A stretch of DNA of 64,000 bases, taken from the NCBI RefSeq assembly GCF_037038585.1, contig NC_092521.1, forward strand, positions 110,696,605-110,760,604, written 5' to 3'. A program made the translations under genes and the position numbers. Source of the DNA: Patagioenas fasciata (taxonomy: Eukaryota; Chordata; Aves; Columbiformes; Columbidae). Below, one piece after another: positions 39,795-49,830 of this stretch; position 1 is the stretch's first letter, and every line of letters begins with the position of its first letter. The notes under the pieces were generated by a model. That model saw only the letters and a program-made list of their open reading frames with translations. It made no database searches and was not told the origin of the DNA.

Positions 39795-42253
39795 TGAGGC
39801 AACAAAAACAAACACAAACAAAACCTGAAGAATGTTCTAATTTAATCTTTTCTTTTGTACTTGTTTTTAGAGGTCACTGAAAGTTTTAGGAGTGCTACCA
39901 CATGAATTACCAGGCTGTTCTGCACTGTGGTCCTCAGCTTATTTTGTGGCACACGTTCCTCTGTCAACTCTCCTAGCATGAAACAGAAGAAAGCCAGGTG
40001 CAATGAAAAGCAACATCCATGCATGAGCTTTGGCAGACATATTGTTTACAAAGAATTTGTGTGTTGAATTCATATGGAGCCTGTCCAAATGCCCCGAAGC
40101 AAGAAATGTCATTTATATTCATATCCCAGAAAGGAGAAAACTATTCCAAAAGATTTACAGGCTGCTGAGCATGGAAGAACACCAGGCTTTCAGATGAAAT
40201 CTGCATTGCTGTGTGTAGGCACAAGAAGGGTACTTTTCCTCTTTGGAAAGCCACTTATTTCTACATGGATACTGTTCGTCATCAATGCCCTTAGGTTTCA
40301 TGATGCTGCACTCCTGTAGTATAGTAACATTTTTCTGTAGGCTAAGCAATTACAATGAGATGCTGCAGGGCATGGGAGGAGGAACAACAATTGGTACTCT
40401 ATTGCCTTTTTCTTACTACATCTCTTAGCAATGGCCTTTGTCCTTACGGTCTGTTTTGGACCATCAGGTGGATTTTCTTGCTGGTGCATCAACCAGTTTT
40501 TCCTGATTACCTGTGGCTGTGGCACAGTGTCAGTGAGAGACCTGATGCAGAGCTAGGTCAGGCCTCAGCAAGCCCATTACTCTCTCAACCTTCCTCTGGT
40601 CTCAACAGAGACCTCCTTACATGTTCTTCAAAGATTAACATACCAGATCTGTTCTTTTGGCCTAAATCATTTATGAATTGCATTATGCATGTCTTTCTTG
40701 CCTCCAAGTTACGTTGTTTGCCTGCAGAGCCCTGAATTACTGGGAGTGAGCACTATCCTGCTGATAGGGTCAAGTGTATTTAAAACCTGCAAAAATATAC
40801 ACCTCACCACTGTAAAGGGTCCAGGATCACCTGAATTCATACCAGTGAAAGGCACAGGCTCAGACAGACAGAAACAAATCTCCAGCTGCACAAAAAACGG
40901 AAGGCTTTGCATGCTGATTTGAAATTCTCCAAATATCACCTTAGTTGAGAGTTCAAGTCTTTGGCTTTGGCTGTCTCACAGAGGAACACAGAGAGAAGGC
41001 AAATGAAACCAGCCCTACTCTTCCTGGCACCTTTGGAGGTGCACGGGGGGCGATGGACCATGCATATGATTCCCTGGCATTCAGACTGGTGTTCTGAGTC
41101 AGTGAGACATGGGGGACAGGCCTACATGTGTGTGCAAGATTAGGACAAATAAGGCCTTGATTTGAGTGATGTTAGCATCTTCTCTTAAATCAATTTTTCA
41201 AACACTGCAAAAGTGTCCCTGCGGTTCCTGCCACTTCTAATCCCCCTTCCAGTGCTTCGGAGGAGCACCCAAGGTAATCCATACACCAGGAACAAGCCCC
41301 TTTAGTGTGGGTGTTCTGGCAGGTGCAGGTTACCTTCAGAGCCAAGATACTCTAACTGATGGGAATTAGAGACTTGCACATTTCAGTCATGTACCACAAA
41401 TGTACAGCAATCCCTATTCAGCAATCCACAAAATGAAACCCTAGAAAACAAATAAGCAATAATAAGAAAACACAATTGCTTGATTCTGCAATCAAGAGTT
41501 TGCCATAGACTGCGTATGCAAAGCAAGTTGAAAACCTGGTTTTCTCCAGTTACTCAGTCATTACCCACATTATCATGTTCTGATGAGATAAGAACTGATT
41601 TTGTTCTTTGCTGGGATGTCTCGGTCATATTATCCTTCATTTTGTCCTTCCTTCCAGAGAGCAGATGCTAACCTGCAGGTGTGGAAAGCCTGGGAAAGCC
41701 AAGGTACCTTCTCTTTTTCTGAACATGCTGCTTCTCTCCAGCCTGACCACACCAGTAAGTGGCAAAATGCAGCAGAGAGAAAAGGGGACTAGAGAGGCAA
41801 GGGAAGAGACGTGGGGAGTGGAAGCAGTAGGTGAAATGGAGGCACCAGAGGACAAGGCAGGAGGGAGCAGGAAGGAGACCCTAGTTCAGCAGTCATCCTT
41901 CCCTGAACTAAATGCAGGGATTCCTGGCAAAAACTTGATTAAAATGGAGCAATTTAGCCTGGATGTTGAATAAGCAAAGATTGTCACAGCTCAGTTTTGA
42001 TGTGGCAGAACCAGCCACAACTGCCTCTCTACACACAGTGGGAAGCACAAAGCTTTGTGTCACCCTGGCTACAGGGGCTGAAGGAAGGGAAAATCTGAGG
42101 ATAGAGGATAATCCAGTGGCTGGGGCTAGCACAGAGATGATTTAGTCATCAGCCCAGCATAAGTCTCTCAAATTTCCTAGAACTTTGCTGATTTCAAAGC
42201 AGTGGGCCACACTTTGAAATACAGCATTATATAGCCAAAAGCAAGGAGATACC

Positions 42254-42752
42254 TGTAAGGAACATTTAACGAAGGAATGTTGTTTTTCCAAAACTGGGGA
42301 CCTGGCGCCTGATCCCAGCTGGGAGGAAGGACTGAGAGACATCAGACTATGAATCCTTAATGTAAAACAAAGTCTCTTCAAACTAATCCCAAAATGCAAA
42401 CTGATTACTGTATTTTAAAAGTTAAGCTACGGGGAAGGGTAACCAAAGAGTCAGGAATACACATTTTAAATACATCAGTAAGGGGAGGGGATTGTTAGAA
42501 TTAGATGAATGAAATATGTAAACTGAGGCAGGCGTCAGGTAGTCTGTAAACCCTGAAGTACCCAACCAATGGGGATCAGGGGAGGGAATTTGCAGCTGGA
42601 ATTTGGGGGTGATATAAGCAGGGTCTTTTTGCCCTATTAGGTGTGCCTACCTTTAGATAGAACACCTGGTCTTGCAAAATAGTTAATAAAATACGCTTTG
42701 CTGAGAGATCCTGCCTGGGCCTATTATATTGGTCAGCTGATAATTTCCTACG
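42254..42752 (+). mobile_element. Solo LTR of an endogenous retrovirus (copy A)
   Basis: A plus-sense LTR of about 499 bp. It starts TGTAAGGAA and ends TTTCCTACG, an imperfect inverted repeat in which the canonical terminal CA has become CG. It is flanked by a perfect 4-bp target duplication TACC (42250-42253 and 42753-42756). The promoter parts are readable: CCAAT at 42566-42570, TATA-type GATATAAG at 42611-42618, then an R/U5 part with AATAAA at 42685-42690. No gag, pol or env sequence or second LTR with matching flanks follows, so it is a solo LTR left by recombination. A 4-bp duplication fits gammaretrovirus-like (class I) elements. It is the same family as the LTR at 52454-53028. Confidence 0.9.
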
Positions 42753-42756
42753 TACC

Positions 42757-45129
42757 TAACCACTTATTTACATACAATTGGCTTTTCAAAAATGTTTTCT
42801 TGCCACTTCTGAGACTCAGCTATTGAGCACATTGAAAGAAGAAAAAATGCACCTGTGAAATTTTGCATATGACAGAAAAGCTGATGGATTTCTTGCATTG
42901 TCCAGTTTCTGTGCTTCCCTCGCCTTTCCCTTCCCCTAGGAAAAAGTGGAAGACAATAATCAAACTGGGGCAAGAAGGTCACATAAGGAGTTTCTGAAGT
43001 CAGCATCCAAGGTACAGTCTGCCCTGTGTGTAAAGGCACACAGCACATCCAGCTGAAACAACTAACTGAGCAGAATCACACTCCAGAGTTTTTAGTACTA
43101 ATGAAAACATTTCCATTGATCTCAACTATAAGTTGCAGAGAGATAGAGCCAGCTGGGCTCCACACTGGAGCACCTTTGTGTTGCTATGTGCCAACTCAAC
43201 AAGTGTCATCTGCCAGCCATAAAATCAGTTAGTTACTGGTTTTTATGCATCATGATCTGTATTCTTGTGGCCTTAAGAGCAGATTTGGAGCATGCTGACC
43301 CATAGTCTCAACAGAGGATGCACAGCATAAGGCAGTGGGAAGAAATCATGGATAAAGGGCATTTCTATGAGTTCCCAGCGCCCTGCCAGTTCTCTTGGCA
43401 TTGAATGCCAGAATGATACCATTCCACAGGCCAGAAACTGTGAGGGTGGGTAAACAGGTCGTTGTTTATCTTTGCAAAGATAAGTCAAGCCACTGACATT
43501 GTCGTCAGTCCAGGATTTGTGCTCTGTGGAAACTGCTAGATATCATTCTCCCGATTAATCTTTTTTTTTCTACAGGGGTACCAAGCTGGCCCCATGGGGA
43601 ACAAAACATCAGCATTTTCCAGGTTTGTGTTTCATGTGATCTTTCCTGTAAATGCAGCTGCTCTGGCAATTCCTTCATCCACAATTCCCTACTTTTCCAG
43701 TCTCCCCTCACTCCAGGCCTTTGCCCCTATGGCTTATTTTAAACCTCACTGGTGTAGACTGTCAGTCAGAAGGAGAGATGTTTGCCTGGGGAAAAAAAGC
43801 CAAAGAGAACATTTTCATGTTTTTCACAGGTACTGATGAATGGAAGGGAGAGTTCACAGCAGCTTCTCCAGCAACACTACTTTTTTTCCTGCCTCTCAGT
43901 AAAACAAGCCTTAAGAAGTAAACATAATTTGGATCAGATGCCTATCTAAATCTTCTTCCTAATACTTCAAAACCTCATCTTACAGATAATAGAGTCAACA
44001 ACAGCCTATTATTACACTCATCGAGCAAGAACTGCCCCTGGTAAATTTTAACTCTTCTGTGTTTTTCTGTATTTTCTGAGTAGATAAATAAGAGCAGAAG
44101 TTTCCTGAGATTAAGAAAGAAACAGGGCACCAACATACAGCAAAAGTGCTGTGCTATTCAAACTGTTTCTGTGGGAAAAATAAACTGGCTACTGGAGCTG
44201 CTTCGAAGCAACCAGAATATCATGAGATTCAGAAACACATATCTGGGGAAAACACGCATCCCAAGCGTAGCTGAATAGGAGACGTCCAGATGTCATTTTT
44301 TTCCATTCTGAGTAAGGGGAAAAGGTTTCCTACAAAAACATATTTTTTCCTCTGTCTCAGGAAAAGCTGCATTAATAAATAAGCATCACAATATTAATCT
44401 CTGCCCTGGCTCCATCTGTTAAGCCACTACAAGACTCCAGAGAGAGTCTTCACACAAATAAGACTAAATATAAATTTCAGACTGCTCTTCATTTCTTTCT
44501 CAGAACAACAAAATCAAGAACAGCTAAGTTCATGCTGCCAAGGTGAAAAATGTAGGCTGAATAGTTACATTTGCCTAGGTTTCTTCATTGGTAGCTCCTA
44601 GTGTACAAATGGACCTTACTGAGCATTGGTCAGTTTTTTTACCGAACAGGTCATGTTTTTTCCACCAAGGAAATGCCAGGCAGTTTCTGCTTGTCCCAGA
44701 GATGCAAAGAGGTTATCCTGAAGCACGATTCCCCCCTGGAATGTGGTAAACAACTTCCAGCACAGACAGCATGGACGAGAACCAAAGCTGATAAAGCCTC
44801 TCTAGGGAAATTTCTCTCCAAAGAGTCTCCCAGCTATGTTTTGTGTAGCACTGCCCTGATGCACTAAGGTTTTGCACAGTTAAGTTGCAGTTACAGCACA
44901 GGAGGGTGATGAGGAATAATAAGTGGATACCAGCACTTTGGAGGTGAAATGGTCAGCTGCACTGGAGGATGAACTTGGGTGAACGTGGCCTTAGAGAGTA
45001 AACTATGCCTTGGCAAGGCTGTAGGTTGCAACTTCAAAACCAGGAAAGGACAGTTTTTGGAATAAAGTTCACCACATAAATGAGCTATAGGTACTGTTTT
45101 AATTGGTTATGTAAAATAACTCAAAAGTA
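42757..45129. other. Non-coding stretch between LTR copy A and the decayed coiled-coil gene
   Basis: I see no gene, transposon or RNA gene here. Further 3' exons of the putative minus-strand relic at 45.1-49.8 kb would lie here, but none could be recognised; 44.9-45.1 kb is dense in stops in all minus frames. Confidence 0.5.
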
Positions 45130-45580
45130 CACATTGACAGCAGGAGCACAGTCCTCTGGGGTCAATCCCAGGGACTCCCTCTGAGATCAATACCTCCTTG
45201 GCATCCCAGCCCTCCACTATACTAATGACACCTGTGTTTTAGAAATCTTTAATTTCCATATTTTTTCTACTCGTCGTTGTTAATAAAAATCCTTGTAGTT
45301 CACATTAGTTCCAGCTAACTTTCCAAGTGTTCCTTTTCCTCTTGAGTTTTCTAACTTTTCTGCATCCTCACCAATCTGGTCCACATTCTCTCTGTACATC
45401 AGCCTTCTGCAACTTTGCTAACATTCATTCATATTTTTTCATAAGTGTCTAACAGGCTCTCATAATAATTCTCAGTATTTTGGAACTTCCAAATCCTTTC
45501 CAGGGATTCAAGATCTGTGCTTTCCATAAATTTCTTCAATTTTCTTTCTTTTCTTCTTCAGCTTTTTGCATGAGAATGAT
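45130..45580 (-). pseudogene. Exon-like block 5 of the coiled-coil relic
   Basis: Coding-like minus-strand text in changing frames: MQKAEEEKKE, then KKIEEIYGKH, then ESLERIWKFQNTENYYESLL, then VDQIGEDAEKLEN, then TQEEKEHLES, then a GVISIVEGWDAKE segment. All are broken by stops and small indels. Order and words (IE.IW, QI..(D/E)..EKL, EKEH, VEG) run parallel to KIF20B as I remember it. No splice site was identified at either end. Confidence 0.4.
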
Positions 45581-46458
45581 CAGCAGCATTATGTCATTTT
45601 ATTAGAAAAAGCTCAGTAAACTCCTGTGCACAATACCTATTCTGATTACATATGGGGTAGCTCTAACCAAGCAGAATTTCCTAGCAAATCTACATGTCTG
45701 TGGAGACATGGACTTCTTAGACTGTCAGCTCCTTTATCCATCTGCTCACTAACTTGTCACATCTGATTGGAGTGGAAGGGGAACTCCCTTCTGCTGATCC
45801 ACTGCTTCCAGAGTAGCAATAGCAAAAGGTCAACAGCTGCATGCTGTGGGATTTTTGACCAAGGACTCGATGTCTCCTGCTTATGTTACTTGTTCAATTG
45901 CTAAACAAAACCCCCACCAGTCACGTCAGCAGGCTTGTGCCACACACTGGATATGCTCTACATCATAGGTTACCCTGTTCTTGCCTTGGCTGCAATGTGC
46001 AGGCTAGGGGCTCTTCACCCAAGGGAAATCACTTGCCAGCGATGCACCCTCCAGCACTTTAAAGCAGCATCTCCAGGCACCCCATGTCCTGCCTGTGTCT
46101 GTGGAGGACAAGGACCTGTACAACACAGCCTGGAAAACACCTTCATGGTGTCTGCAAATATGAAGAATATCCAGCACTGCCACAGGTATGTTGACAAGTC
46201 GTGCCCCCTCCTGAGCAGAGCGGACCTCCAAGGACTCCATTTCCCCTCAATCAATTCACGTGTATTATTTTGCCTCGTTCCAGCATCTTGTGGTTTATGA
46301 ACCCAAATACTTTCTTCCCTCCCTGTCCCACTGCTGGCTTCTCTTCATCCTGCTTGTATAACCTTGGTACTAACTATGGTGCTGTGTAATATGCAGGAAC
46401 TTGTTTTTCATTTATTGGCCTAGCACACAATTTTCTAACAGCTATTTTAATACTTCTT

Positions 46459-46568
46459 AACTAGGTGTCTTGCCACTTGCATTCTGAACGGCTTTTAAAT
46501 CTTCTTCTATGTCTTCCTGCTGAGAACTATTAATGTCCATCAATAACCTCTGTTCCTGGGCCCTTGCT
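46459..46568 (-). pseudogene. Exon-like block 4 of the coiled-coil relic
   Basis: A minus-strand open run with LLMDINSSQQEDIEEDLKAV, acidic and helix-prone, in a frame open back to 46708. It resembles in order an LRDLSNGSEED-type word of KIF20B as I remember it. This is the weakest block: about 250 codon-equivalents of intronic-looking sequence separate it from neighbours, and splice sites are not clear. Confidence 0.28.
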
Positions 46569-48620
46569 GCTTCTCCTCCCACCAATCCCTGCTGCCCACA
46601 GAGGCCACAGGCTGACATTCTCCCTAGAATCCCAAATGTCTTTTTCCTGCTGTTTTGTAATATTTTCCCTTTTGGGATGCCAAATTCCCTCCCTGGCCCC
46701 AGTACCATCTGATCTACTGATTACTTTGAACTCATGAATCACTTCTGTCACCATTTCCACATAAAAGTACACCTAGTTTTTGTGACAAAGCTGTCATGGT
46801 AACTTGAAGTTTGTCAGGTTTTCACATTATACATAATCTGCAAAACTGCACTTTATTAAATATGTTCTAACGCTCACAATTACTTATAAATTATTCCATT
46901 GCCAGATCCCACTGCTATATTCAGTCAACATTTGTCATCCTGAAGAAAACTTCCAGATTAAGTTGCTGTTGCTGCAGGGCACTGAGGGAGGAAGGTGCTG
47001 CTCTGTCATACCTGGAGCAGAATTAGAGAAGATCAAAGTCTCTCATACTTCTCCGGATCAGCTGGTGGATGGACTTAAGAGCTGCCATAGGTTGGGCTGC
47101 TAGGGAACATGATTACTTCTTGCATGCATCTACTGAGCCTTAAAAACATGATACAACAGCTGTTGTCATCCCTTTTTGAGCACTTTTTAATGCTCACATT
47201 TTGGTCAACTAGAGTCAAATAAATGTATGCTGATAGCTCTAGACATAAGTCAGATAATCCATAACATTATGTTGAAACTGTAGTAGGTAGTAACAGCCCT
47301 GAGCTCCCCAGCTTGGAACCCACAGAAGTTCTACTAATATGTGAGCCTGGCATTCAAACATTTCACACATCTCTACTGCTGTAAAGACATTTAATTCACT
47401 AATTTAATTTTCCATTTCATTTGACTTACGAACACCTATTCTGAGTCTGGCCCAGCCTCCAGTTGATGGCAGATGAATTCTCCTTATTTTTTATTAGGCA
47501 ATGAGGCTTAGGTGCGGGGAGACAATTTTATTTCCTTTCTGATCTTAACTTCAAGTACCTGTAAGGATTTTTCCATCTGTTACCTGATTTTCTTCTTCAT
47601 AGGCTTCAGATATTACCAGAACTACTTCATCTTGCTTTAAGAAAGAATACAGAGACTTCTAAGGCTTTTCCCTGTGGAAATCTAAATGGTTTAATCAGGT
47701 ATAATGCATTGATTGATTTATAATTTTTAAATTCTCAGTTTTTTAACTCCAACTGCACTTTTTTTATTGCACAAAACCTGTATAATAAGTTAATAATTAA
47801 TGAATCAGTTGTAAAGAATTAAAATAACAAATTGCTTAATAAAAAACTTAATAAAGTAATACATCAACTTGCTTTTTCCCTTCTATATGCAGAGTAACTT
47901 CTGGTTTATTCTTTTTTTTGATGAAAAATTACATTTGTTCTGCATTCTCTGAACAGCTTTAGCCATAATATTTTATATTTGATCCCACTGGGACATCCTG
48001 GGATAAAAAGCTCATAAGAAGGTATAAAAAACTGTGTATTTGTCCCTGTTTCTGGAGTAAGATCAGACAGAATTATATACATTGCCTTCCCACAGACATT
48101 AATTCTCTGCAAAGCTCTGCAGCATCCTGAGGTCCTTCTTTGGCATTACCGAAGAGGACACTGATACAGTTTTCTCCATTATTTCTCAGGAGGTGCTACT
48201 ATTAATATTTTGGAACGTCTGCAGGATGGCCGCTGTGATGTGCTACAAATTTATTCCCATGTTATTGGATTCTGAATGCAAGAGTGGCTATTTTAAAATT
48301 ATTTTCAACTCAGGATTATCTGACTTGGAACCTATCCCTCTAATCAAGTTAGAAGTCGGGTTTGGCCTCTGCACTCTGTTGAAACACTTCAGGACACCCT
48401 CTGTGGTCTCATCCCAGTGGCAGTACCCATTTCTCCTCTATATAGTCCCTTTTCTTCCTCTCTGATTTTACCAAGTGAGCAGGAAAATAATGATGGGAGT
48501 TCTGGCTCACTGCCTAAGGAGGTATCTAAACATCCATTTCCCAGGTGAATTCCTTTACCTTCTAGCACCTCCATCTCACAGCAGCCTTTATGAATTTTCC
48601 ATCCTCCACATACTCTCCAG

Positions 48621-48664
48621 TAACTACCAAATTACCTGCCTGTAACTACCAAATTACCTGCCTG
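48621..48664. repeat. Perfect 22-bp tandem duplication that duplicates a splice-donor word
   Basis: Two identical, adjacent 22-bp units (48621-48642 and 48643-48664). On the minus strand each contains CAG|GTAATT, the donor of exon-like block 3, so the donor is present twice, 22 bases apart. Complete identity suggests a recent duplication. Confidence 0.92.
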
Positions 48665-48909
48665 CTTCTTTGGTATGTCACAGCATTTCTCAGCTTTTTC
48701 TGCCAGGGCATCAGAAGCTGTAGCATGGATCAGCTCTCAGTTCTGTGATCTTCTGCTTGAGTTTCTGATTTTCACCTTCATCTCTTTCATTATCTGTACA
48801 TTGAACTTTTCACATCCTCTTTCAAGGCCTCATTTGGCTCCGCTATAGCCATGGTTGGTATCTGTCAGGCCCTGAACAACTGCAGCTGTGCTCTATTCTT
48901 GTCAATATT
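48658..48909 (-). pseudogene. Exon-like block 3 of the coiled-coil relic, with splice sites retained
   Basis: This 252-bp block is preceded by a strong acceptor on the minus strand (T/G-rich tract ending TTTTAACAG, exon start 48909) and ends at a donor CAG|GTAATT (exon end 48658). Translation starts NIDKNRAQLQLFRA then stops. It continues after the stop with MAIAEPNEALKEDV, changes frame into DEGENQKLKQKITELRAD, and changes again into SDALAEKAEKCCDIPKKQA. Coding-like text in three successive frames between intact splice sites is the hallmark of a decayed exon. At least one stop and two indels block translation. Confidence 0.5.
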
Positions 48910-49107
48910 CTGTTAAAACACAACAACAAAAAATATTTAGGAATTTCCAGCACATGTTTCAAATACATTCTGATTCATTTGTATAACAACCTTTTTGAGG
49001 GATTCAATGCCAGGTGCTGCCAAATACTTACCTGTGCACCTTTGCGGAACACCTAGTATCCCGTATCTCTTACCTGCTGTTCCCAACAACTTTAATTCAC
49101 ATTTAAT

Positions 49108-49308
49108 TCACAAGATCAGTAAGAGCCCCACCTGCAAACTAGCTGCAAATAGCACTGTATTTATCCCTCTGGGATCACCAGCTTCTTGATCTCCTTGAAT
49201 CTTGATGTTTATAAAGTCTCTGAAAATCTCTTCTACAGCCACAGTGCTAACTTCAAGTTTCCTTTTAACATTTGCAATGTCACTGTAGGTGTCTTTAGTT
49301 TTAGTCAG
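49108..49308 (-). pseudogene. Exon-like block 2 of the coiled-coil relic
   Basis: A 66-codon open run on the minus strand, the longest uninterrupted block of the relic. It includes KDTYSDIANVKRKLE and a following VAVEEIFRDF segment, with amphipathic, coding-like composition. A donor-like CAG|GTGGGG sits at 49132. The upstream side has a stop directly before it and no good polypyrimidine tract, so the acceptor is lost or lies elsewhere. Confidence 0.4.
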
Positions 49309-49627
49309 TTATGATTACTTTGTATTACACAGGCTTTTCTAGCAAAATACATTAGTAAGGTTTTCTAGTGTAAGTAGCATTCTCACTCAGAAACCCAATT
49401 TAGCCTTTGCCACTTCTTTCCTATAACACCATTTCCTCTCACTTGCTGCAGCTGCATTTGTATTTATTGATCCTTATACACAAACGGTCTCTTTTTATTG
49501 CATTTGCCAGTGACCTATGAAGTTTCTCCCAACACAGAAGGATTTCCAGCTGTTTGCAAATGTTGTAAAGAGCCACTGACAAGAAGAATTCAAGAATCTG
49601 GAATTTTTTGGAGGAGAAACACCTGTC

Positions 49628-49764
49628 TCATAGGTCACATCTTCCTTGCTGTTCTAATCTCTTCCCAGCCATAAGCTCTTCTAGTTTCTCTGAAGCTGAT
49701 TCAGAGCAGCAATGCAGGTGGAAGAACACCTCCCTAGGGACATGAGCCAGCTCCCATTTTGGAA
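49628..49764 (-). pseudogene. Exon-like block 1 of the coiled-coil relic
   Basis: A minus-strand open run ends at a stop at 49630-49628. It contains SESASEKLEELMAGKRLEQQ, heptad-like and strongly charged. The preceding residues include an ELA word. In my recollection of KIF20B a similar order occurs (ELA ... ESDS ... QEL ... KK). No clear acceptor precedes it. Its composition differs from the flanking T-rich sequence. Confidence 0.35.
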
Positions 49765-49830
49765 ACAGAGCTAATTTTCAGATGTCTTTCATTTTCCCAC
49801 ATGACGAAGGGGCATCCATTCGGCCTCTTC

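Larger units (their letters stand above)
12455..42249. other. Long gene-free stretch
   Basis: About 30 kb with no exon, RNA gene, LTR or CR1 copy that I can recognise on either strand. Open frames up to about 155 codons have no domain, no consistent splice sites and ordinary non-coding composition. Simple repeats within it are listed separately. Two possibly constrained stretches are noted at about 22.9-23.25 kb and 29.0-29.35 kb. Short words like CATTGAAGTCAATG (36018-36031) recur and may be fragments of old sauropsid repeats I cannot name. Confidence 0.6.
45130..49764 (-). pseudogene. Decayed, intron-containing coiled-coil gene; possibly KIF20B-like
   Basis: Five blocks on the minus strand read like eroded coding exons rich in Glu, Lys, Leu and Gln, broken by stops and frameshifts. 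In transcript order they are 49764-49628, 49308-49108, 48909-48658, 46568-46459 and 45580-45130. Short matches fall in the same order as in human KIF20B (kinesin-6 family, midbody/cytokinesis) as I remember its mid stalk: an ESxS-EL word, KDxxSxI followed by basic residues, an AIAE word, LxDxxxxxxED, an S.E.IW word, QI..(D/E)..EKL and a VEG word. The third block keeps a good acceptor and donor, so this is not a processed copy. The motor domain and C terminus were not found. Each match is weak and was picked across frames, so the family name is a hypothesis. Decayed coding origin is better supported. It could be another long coiled-coil protein, or A-rich DNA mimicking one. Confidence 0.42.

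Noticed and set aside
45935..46300. 121-codon plus-strand frame with Cys-rich segments
   Set aside because: Cysteine spacing does not fit a zinc-binding or secreted domain, and it overlaps the region of the minus-strand relic; no splice signals.
48621..48664. Direct repeats considered as the start of a CRISPR array
   Set aside because: Only two adjacent copies without spacers, in a vertebrate genome; a simple tandem duplication.
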